Below, one piece after another: positions 58,073-64,000 of a stretch of 64,000 bases of DNA. Source of the DNA: Methylotuvimicrobium buryatense 5G (GTDB taxonomy: Bacteria; Pseudomonadota; Gammaproteobacteria; Methylococcales; Methylomonadaceae); the NCBI RefSeq assembly GCF_000341735.1, contig NZ_KB455575.1, positions 1,453,422 through 1,517,421 on the forward strand, read 5' to 3'. Each line of letters starts with the position of its first letter. The stretch's first letter is position 1. The notes under the pieces are model-generated. The model made no database searches. It had not been told where the DNA came from and was given only the letters and a program-made list of their open reading frames with translations. A program made the position numbers and the translations under genes.

Positions 58073-58590
58073 AGTTGATGTTGGCACTGCGGGCAAACAC
58101 CATAGATCACCGGCACCGTTAATGGTTCTTTATCTTTTAGCAAGCTTTCCGCTTCAACCCACTGCTCAGCTTGCTTGAGTAAATTGCAAATACTGCAACG
58201 CACTCGTGTGTGGCGATCACGCTGGTTGGAACGTATAAAAAAAATGGGCGCCACACGCGGCTCAGTATGCAATTGGTAGTTGCTAATTCGCACTTCGCCA
58301 CGCTCATTCGCCATCAGCCGCATTTGTAAATAACGGCGCAAGTTTGGCGCATCACACCGATAATCAAAACAGGCGCTAGTATTTTTTTGCCGGACAATAT
58401 CGAGTAACTTTTGCACAAACTGGCGAGTAACATTGCCGCTAATGTAATCGAACAACGATTTACCAACGACGTGTTGCTTCTTGAGTTGCGGTGCGTCATT
58501 AGCGTCGGCAAACTCATCCCAGCTACCATTAATGGCGATAATGACATTATTGGCGTCAACGCTAAATTCTAAAAGGATTGTATCTGTCAT
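58045..58590 (-). CDS. PAS-like protein with a double CxxC motif, unknown
   Basis: A 181-residue soluble protein. The first half looks PAS-like (LLEFSVDANNVIIAINGSWDEFADAN, then VVGKSLFDYISGNVTRQFVQKLLDIV, QMRLMANERGEVRISNYQL). The end has two cysteine pairs, RCSICNLL near residue 137 and GVCPQCQHQ near 170, a likely zinc ribbon. The start is uncertain: the ATG at 58590 has TAGGG before it, while one at 58602 overlaps the upstream stop. It follows the large hybrid kinase with overlapping or near-overlapping ends, so it is likely part of the same transcript. It could be an accessory sensor; the function is unknown. Confidence 0.7.
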   Translation of the reverse strand: MTDTILLEFSVDANNVIIAINGSWDEFADANDAPQLKKQHVVGKSLFDYISGNVTRQFVQKLLDIVRQKNTSACFDYRCDAPNLRRYLQMRLMANERGEVRISNYQLHTEPRVAPIFFIRSNQRDRHTRVRCSICNLLKQAEQWVEAESLLKDKEPLTVPVIYGVCPQCQHQLKQLQSSPS

Positions 58591-58594
58591 GGCC

Positions 58595-61500
58595 CTAATC
58601 ATCGTGCCGCTCGAGTATATCGAGCGCTTTTTCCCATTCGAATATTGAAATCAGATGCAGCAATTCGTTGCCTTGTGTTTTTCCCAAAACGCCGCGTAAT
58701 AACGCCGCTTCGCGTTCGGCGATATCGATGGCCTTGATATCGCCGATGCGAAGCAAAGCTTTAAGTGGTTCGATAATTAATTCGGCCCTATCCGAATCGA
58801 TCTCGATTTCTTCGGTTTGACGAACCTCGAGAACTTCAAGCCATTGTTGCATCGCCTCTTCAAGCTGTTGCGCGAGATCCCGTGTCAAATCCGTAATGTT
58901 ATCGCGTTTTGTACGCACCGCAATTTCGAGCTGTGAGGCTAGTGCCGACAACGATTGCGCGCCGATATTGCCGGCAGCGCTTTTCAAGGCATGGGCAAGC
59001 TGTTGAAGCCTGTCCGTATCGTTGGCTTGAAGAGCGTCATGCAGTTTCTGTACATCGTCTCGATGATGCTCGACAAATAATGACAATAATCGCTGCGGTA
59101 AATCGGACTGCAACATCGTGCTGAGCGGTACCGGATCGGTTTGAATATACGCGGACCTAACTGTTTTAGTCGATGCAGGAAGCCATTTCAGCAAAGTCGT
59201 ATAAAATTGCTCCAAATCGACCGGCTTGGCGATAAAGTCATTCATGCCGACCGCTAAACAAGACTTTCGATCTTCATCGAATACATTAGCACTCATCGCC
59301 AAAATCGGCGTTTCGCAGTAGTCTGGTAATTCGCGAATGGCCAGAGTCGCAGCCAATCCGTCCATATTGGGCATTTGCATGTCCATCAACACTAAATCGT
59401 AGTGTTGTCGTTTCGCTTTTTCGACAGCAGCGATGCCATCTTCGGCGACATCGACCGACAGGCCGACGCCATGCAGCAGTTCGAGCGCGACTTCGCGGTT
59501 GATCGGATTGTCTTCGGCCAATAACACGCGTCGCCCCCGGCGGGTATCGCGCAATTGTTGTTCGGCGTCTATTGATCCGGCTTCTGCCGCTGCCGGTAAT
59601 ACGCCGTGACCTTTTTGCAGATGGACGGTAAACCAAAACGTGCTGCCTTGTCCCGGCTCGCTTTCGGCGCCGGCTTCGCCGCCCATTAATTCGGCAAGCC
59701 GGAGGGTAATCGACAAGCCCAATCCGGTTCCGCCGTATTGGCGCGTAATCGATTCATCGGCTTGCGTAAACGGGCGAAACAAACGTTGCAATTGTTCCGC
59801 TTCGAGACCGATGCCGCTGTCTTGCACTTCGAAACGCACCCGCAAATCGTTATCGTGTACCTCGAGTAATTTTGCCCTTATGTCGATGCGACCCTGTTCG
59901 GTGAATTTAACGGCATTACTGGCTAAATTCAATAGCGCCTGGCGCAGCCGCGTTACGTCTCCATACAGCCACTCCGGGACTAAATCGTCGTCGAGCGTAA
60001 TCGTCAAATTTTTCGCATGTGCGGATTCGCCGATCAAAGACCGAACATGATCGAGTACCGCCGATAAATGAAAATCGACATGATTAAGCTGCATCTTACC
60101 CGCTTCGATTTTAGATAAATCCAAAATATCATTGATGATTGACAACAGATGCCGACCGGCGATTTCAATTTTATTCAGACGGCCGCTTTGCGCAGCGGTC
60201 GCGTCGATACGCATTAAATGCGCCAAACCGAGTATCGCGTTCAACGGCGTTCTGATTTCATGGCTCATATTGGCGATAAACGCGCTTTTAGCTCTATTCG
60301 CAACTTCGGCTTGCTGCCGGGCTGTTTGCAGTTCCGCCGTGCGTGATTCCACCAGGGTTTCGAGATGATTGCGATACTTGTCGAGTTCGGTCGCAATTCG
60401 CTTTCTTTCGGTAATATCTTCCTTGACTGCGACATAATGCGTAATCGTCCCGTCCTGTTGACGAAGCGGCGTTATGACCGCAAATTCGATGTATTCGCTG
60501 CCGTCTTTGCGTTGGTTGTAAAACTCGCCTTTCCAGGTTTCGCCGCGCGTCAAGGTTTGCCACATCGCTTCATAATTCGTTTTCGGCGTTTTACCGGAAT
60601 GCAGAATACGCGGGTTTCGCAATAGAACGTCGTCGAGCAAATAACCGGTGTTAGCGCTAAAAGCCTGATTGACGTATTCGATTTGCGCGTCGGCATTGGT
60701 AATCACGATACTCTCGGGGCTTTGTTCGACCGCGAGCGCAAGCTTTTTCAACTGGTCTTCGGCTTGTTTACGTTCGGTAATCATTTCGGTGTAGATAATG
60801 ATCCCGCCAATCGAGCCATCGGCATTATACCAGGGCAGGCATTCCCACTGAACCCATTCCACGCTTCCGTCTTCGCGCAGATAAGTATCCTCATCGGCGA
60901 AACAGACAATGCCTTGCAACGCTTTTTGATGTACATCGCGCCATTTTTGCGGCAAGTTTGGAAACACCTCATAGTGGTGCTTGCCGATAATATCGGGATC
61001 GGAAACGCGATAATCATCGAGATAACGCTGGCTAACATATAAGTATTTCAAGTCGCGGTCGTGAATCACGATGCCGCCCCGGTTATGTTCGATGACATAA
61101 CGCATCAGTTCATACGAATGCGTTAGCTCCATCTCCATTTGAATGCGCGCGGTGATATCCTCTAAGGCACCGAATAGCACCGGCTGTCCGTCATCGGTAT
61201 GTTTAGTTTCGACATAAGCCGCCGATTGAATGTATCGTCGTTCGCCATTGCGATGTTTTATGCTCAAAACGACATGACTCGACTTGCCTTGTTCGAGCGC
61301 GGTAATGGACCTCGAAAACAGCATTTGATCTTCGGGCATGACATAATGGCGCCAACAGCCGAGCGCCATCAGCGCGTCATTGTCGTCACCGAATATCGCC
61401 TCGGCATTGCCGAGCATCCAATCCAGTCGGAAATAGCCGTCGCGGCCTTTTTTACAGGAGTAAACCAAATCGTTCGCAATCGTCGAGGCGATGCGAAAGC

Positions 61501-63349
61501 GCTCTTCTCTTTCCTGTAATGCCTCTTCAATCCGTTTGCGCTCGGTCAAATCAATGTCGATACAATAGATTTCTTTACCGGCTGGACCTTCTTGCATGAC
61601 GTGATTAGTAAAGACCGTGACCGGTGTGCCATCTTTGCGCCGCAACGTGAATTCTGCAGCCGGAATGCCAGGGTCGCCGGCTATCCAGCTATTGATATGG
61701 GTAATAATTTCCTCATGCATCGGGTCGGGAATGATCAAGTCTTCCAAACGACGCCCCAACGCTTCTTCGCGCGTATAGCCATATAAGGCTTCGCTTGCCC
61801 GATTCCAAAAGGTCACGCGGCGCTCTTCGTCATAACCTTGCACAGCAATGCTTGGTGTTTGTTCGAACAAAAATCGAAAGCGACGTTCACTATCGCGCAA
61901 GGCCAGTTCCGTGCGTTTTTTTTCGGAAATATCTTGAAATGCGCCTTGCACTTTAACAATTTTACCGGTGCCGTCACGAACGGCTTCGCCGATCGCGCGA
62001 ACCCAGACCCGTCGGCTTGTCGCCGTAACGATTTCCATTTCCTCATCAAAAGCGATTCCTTGCGTGGCACAGAGGCCGAATACTTCGCGGATTTTATCGC
62101 GCCATTCCGGCGTATAAAAGCTTATGCCTTCTTCGAGTGTCGGCGAATAACCGCTTGGTTTATCATGAATCGCTGCAACAGTATCGGACCATTTGAGCCG
62201 GTTGCTGCTTAGGTCGACGCTCCAGCCGCCCATACGACCTAAGCGTTCGGCGATACGCAAAAGCGATGCATATTCTTGTAAGGACTCTTTTTGTCCCAGG
62301 TAACGTTGAATAAGCAAATAATGATGGGGTAGTATCGCGGCGATCAGTGTCAGCAGTAATGTCATACCGAGTCCGGCCAATGCGATCCATAAAGGTTGAT
62401 GCGACGCAGATTCCGTAGCGCATTCAGGCGGCATTGTTGCGGTCACGGTCCAGGTGTTTCCGGCCAAGGTCAAGCGGCGGCTCAGCGACCTATCGTCCAA
62501 TGCCGTGTCGCTGTTCTGTGCGTAGAGTAAATGTTCGGGCGTAGTCGTGATACCGTCATGTATTTTCAGAGACAGCGATGGACACAAATTGAACTGTGGA
62601 CGCGACAGCAAATTTTGCATCATGTCTTTGATACGCACGGCGGAGAACACCCAACCGATAAATTTGCGGTTGGATTCGGGCAAGTCCGCATTGCCGGACG
62701 TAACCGGATTATAAACGGGCATATACAGAATATATCCGGGCTGTGCTTCGGCTGCGGGCTCATGAATGAGTATCGTTTTGGCCGTCATTGCCGCACGGCC
62801 ACTGTCTCGGGCCCTATCCATTGCCATGCGGCGCGACCTTTCCGAATAGCTGTCATAACCTAGCGCTTGCCGGTTTTGTGCGTCGAACGGTTCGATATAG
62901 ACAATCGGCGCATGCATGTCATTCGGCATTTCTGGCCAGACCCGATAGCCCGGTAAGCCTTCGGCCCTTACCGCTTCGATGTGCGCGTTAAGTGCGCTGC
63001 GTTCGATCAACGGCGCGAAACCGAACGCGTTGACGCCGGGAAAATAGTTTTGGATGCCGAGCCCGGTAATGAATTGCTGAAACTCCTGACGGTTTACGTG
63101 TTCGCTACTCGCGAAGAGCCCTACAATGCTACGCAAGACTTGTTCACTGTCTTCGATTTTGTCTTGAATCAGAAAGACCAATCGCTCAAATTGATGTTCG
63201 AAGTCTTGCTGGGCATTGTTTTCTTGATTGATCCGGACTTGTTGCCAATAAAGCCCGGTCAGTGTCACTCCACTAATCGCCAATAACAACGGTAATGCGA
63301 TGAAAAGCTTATAAGTTTTTCGCTGAATCGGTTTTGTCGTATTTTTCAT
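58595..63349 (-). CDS. CHASE-PAS hybrid sensor histidine kinase with HPt
   Basis: A 1584-residue membrane kinase. A first membrane segment (about 14-33), a periplasmic CHASE-type domain ([32 protein letters not shown]), a second segment (about 325-350), then at least five PAS/PAC modules, HisKA with phospho-acceptor H1030 in [14 protein letters not shown], an ATPase domain with GGTGLGLSI, a receiver with D1323 in [13 protein letters not shown], and an HPt domain with H1453 in [10 protein letters not shown] phosphorelay His-Asp-His is thus complete within one protein. It overlaps the upstream HD-GYP gene by 4 bases, whose protein is a plausible output. Confidence 0.94.
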   Translation of the reverse strand: MKNTTKPIQRKTYKLFIALPLLLAISGVTLTGLYWQQVRINQENNAQQDFEHQFERLVFLIQDKIEDSEQVLRSIVGLFASSEHVNRQEFQQFITGLGIQNYFPGVNAFGFAPLIERSALNAHIEAVRAEGLPGYRVWPEMPNDMHAPIVYIEPFDAQNRQALGYDSYSERSRRMAMDRARDSGRAAMTAKTILIHEPAAEAQPGYILYMPVYNPVTSGNADLPESNRKFIGWVFSAVRIKDMMQNLLSRPQFNLCPSLSLKIHDGITTTPEHLLYAQNSDTALDDRSLSRRLTLAGNTWTVTATMPPECATESASHQPLWIALAGLGMTLLLTLIAAILPHHYLLIQRYLGQKESLQEYASLLRIAERLGRMGGWSVDLSSNRLKWSDTVAAIHDKPSGYSPTLEEGISFYTPEWRDKIREVFGLCATQGIAFDEEMEIVTATSRRVWVRAIGEAVRDGTGKIVKVQGAFQDISEKKRTELALRDSERRFRFLFEQTPSIAVQGYDEERRVTFWNRASEALYGYTREEALGRRLEDLIIPDPMHEEIITHINSWIAGDPGIPAAEFTLRRKDGTPVTVFTNHVMQEGPAGKEIYCIDIDLTERKRIEEALQEREERFRIASTIANDLVYSCKKGRDGYFRLDWMLGNAEAIFGDDNDALMALGCWRHYVMPEDQMLFSRSITALEQGKSSHVVLSIKHRNGERRYIQSAAYVETKHTDDGQPVLFGALEDITARIQMEMELTHSYELMRYVIEHNRGGIVIHDRDLKYLYVSQRYLDDYRVSDPDIIGKHHYEVFPNLPQKWRDVHQKALQGIVCFADEDTYLREDGSVEWVQWECLPWYNADGSIGGIIIYTEMITERKQAEDQLKKLALAVEQSPESIVITNADAQIEYVNQAFSANTGYLLDDVLLRNPRILHSGKTPKTNYEAMWQTLTRGETWKGEFYNQRKDGSEYIEFAVITPLRQQDGTITHYVAVKEDITERKRIATELDKYRNHLETLVESRTAELQTARQQAEVANRAKSAFIANMSHEIRTPLNAILGLAHLMRIDATAAQSGRLNKIEIAGRHLLSIINDILDLSKIEAGKMQLNHVDFHLSAVLDHVRSLIGESAHAKNLTITLDDDLVPEWLYGDVTRLRQALLNLASNAVKFTEQGRIDIRAKLLEVHDNDLRVRFEVQDSGIGLEAEQLQRLFRPFTQADESITRQYGGTGLGLSITLRLAELMGGEAGAESEPGQGSTFWFTVHLQKGHGVLPAAAEAGSIDAEQQLRDTRRGRRVLLAEDNPINREVALELLHGVGLSVDVAEDGIAAVEKAKRQHYDLVLMDMQMPNMDGLAATLAIRELPDYCETPILAMSANVFDEDRKSCLAVGMNDFIAKPVDLEQFYTTLLKWLPASTKTVRSAYIQTDPVPLSTMLQSDLPQRLLSLFVEHHRDDVQKLHDALQANDTDRLQQLAHALKSAAGNIGAQSLSALASQLEIAVRTKRDNITDLTRDLAQQLEEAMQQWLEVLEVRQTEEIEIDSDRAELIIEPLKALLRIGDIKAIDIAEREAALLRGVLGKTQGNELLHLISIFEWEKALDILERHDD

Positions 63350-64000
63350 GTCGCTGAGATTGCCGATAACGACGCTGCGGTATCATCGTCGAATCGTTTG
63401 GCGATCTGTTTAAATGTTGTGTAACAGTGTTGAAATGCATCGATCATATCGGGGTCGAATTGACTGCCTCGACCGGCGACGATCAGGTCTCTCGCTTCAC
63501 CGAACGGCATCGGCGGTTTATAAACGCGCTTTGTCGTCAGTGCATCGAATACGTCGGCAACGGCCATGATGCGTGCAGAAAGCGGAATCGCATCGCCGCT
63601 CAATTCATCCGGATAGCCACTACCGTCCCAGCGTTCGTGATGCCAATGCGCGATTTCTTTGGCCAGCATCAGAAAATCGACATTTATCGCGACATCTTGT
63701 TCGGCTAGCTCAATGGCTGCCGCCCCTCGTTCGGCATGGGTTTTCATGATGACCCATTCGTCATCGGTCAGCGGCCCCGGTTTCAATAGGATATGGTCTG
63801 GAATTGCGACTTTACCGATGTCATGCAGCGGTGCCGAGCGAGTCAAGAGTTCGATGTAATGATCGTCTAAGATGGCATTGAAACGCGGATCTTGCTTCAG
63901 TTGTATCGCCAGTTCGCGCACATAATGTTGCGTGCGCAGAATATGATTGCCGGTCTCAGGGTCTCGGGTTTCCGCCAGATGGGCTAATGCACGAATGCTG
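63346..64000 (-). CDS. HD-GYP domain phosphodiesterase, C-terminal part
   Basis: The gene enters from the right edge; about 217 residues are visible and the upstream start lies outside. HD-GYP domains hydrolyse cyclic di-GMP. Visible: [45 protein letters not shown] with the HD pair, a [11 protein letters not shown] histidine, [14 protein letters not shown] with the GYP motif, and [14 protein letters not shown]. All metal-binding positions seen are intact. Such proteins usually carry a receiver domain upstream. The 4-base overlap with the hybrid kinase suggests an operon in which the kinase controls it. Confidence 0.93.
   Translation of the reverse strand, partial: SIRALAHLAETRDPETGNHILRTQHYVRELAIQLKQDPRFNAILDDHYIELLTRSAPLHDIGKVAIPDHILLKPGPLTDDEWVIMKTHAERGAAAIELAEQDVAINVDFLMLAKEIAHWHHERWDGSGYPDELSGDAIPLSARIMAVADVFDALTTKRVYKPPMPFGEARDLIVAGRGSQFDPDMIDAFQHCYTTFKQIAKRFDDDTAASLSAISAT

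Overview
The window looks like chromosome of a type I methanotroph (Methylococcaceae, Methylomicrobium/Methylotuvimicrobium-like gammaproteobacterium). No pmo or mxa gene is present. The inference rests on a hopanoid C-3 methylase (HpnR), a bacterial sterol C-14 reductase beside a sterol isomerase-like protein, a HoxFUYH hydrogenase, and housekeeping genes of gammaproteobacterial type (dxs, groESL, dnaB-alr, trpS, queD, DUF1249).

Layout. 1-5 kb: end of dxs, a UPF0158 gene, a small hypothetical gene, then a tight soxYZA-moeA operon with no soxX, soxB or soxCD. 5-6.5 kb: a membrane protein with a roughly 100-residue unit repeated three times. 6.7-12.1 kb: a polycyclic triterpenoid region with hpnR, an unknown membrane-anchored protein, an ERG24/ERG4-type reductase and, 19 bp upstream of it in the same operon, an ERG2/sigma-1-receptor homologue. 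12.5-18.7 kb: a membrane-fused spermidine synthase-like protein, an unusual anchored diheme protein and an OmpA-family porin. 19.5-24.4 kb: hoxF-hoxU-hoxY-[repeat]-hoxH. 24.9-35 kb: host-attachment-like protein, Rho-binding antiterminator, groESL under CIRCE, moeB, a receiver-like fragment, dnaB-alr, trpS, PilZ, queD-like, DUF1249. 35.4-41.9 kb: a TetR-regulated RND efflux operon. 42-64 kb: a universal stress protein/Lon-like operon, then a dense signalling region: two GGDEF-EAL proteins, a PAS/HisKA_2 kinase, an ANTAR response regulator, a CheB-CheR-PAS fusion, a PAS/double-CxxC protein, a very large CHASE-PAS hybrid kinase and an HD-GYP protein that runs off the right edge.

The intergenic space is heavily colonised by short non-coding elements with terminal inverted repeats. 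The commonest, called family T here, is about 160-210 bp and starts and ends in TATA. It has nine near-complete copies plus several remnants, and most lie 3-23 nt after a stop codon. Other families: family R (about 400 bp with a REP-like core), family S (about 214 bp, with a 10-bp target duplication), family P (the TTCGACAGGCTCAGGGCGAA type, with an 11-bp target duplication) and a nested element at 50.5 kb. Different families share internal hairpin modules, and one module shows compensatory base changes. No transposase gene, tRNA, rRNA or CRISPR array was seen.

The most interesting items are the sigma-1/ERG2-type gene in a bacterial sterol operon, the modular repeats and their placement at gene ends, the truncated Sox set, and the repeat that splits the hox operon.
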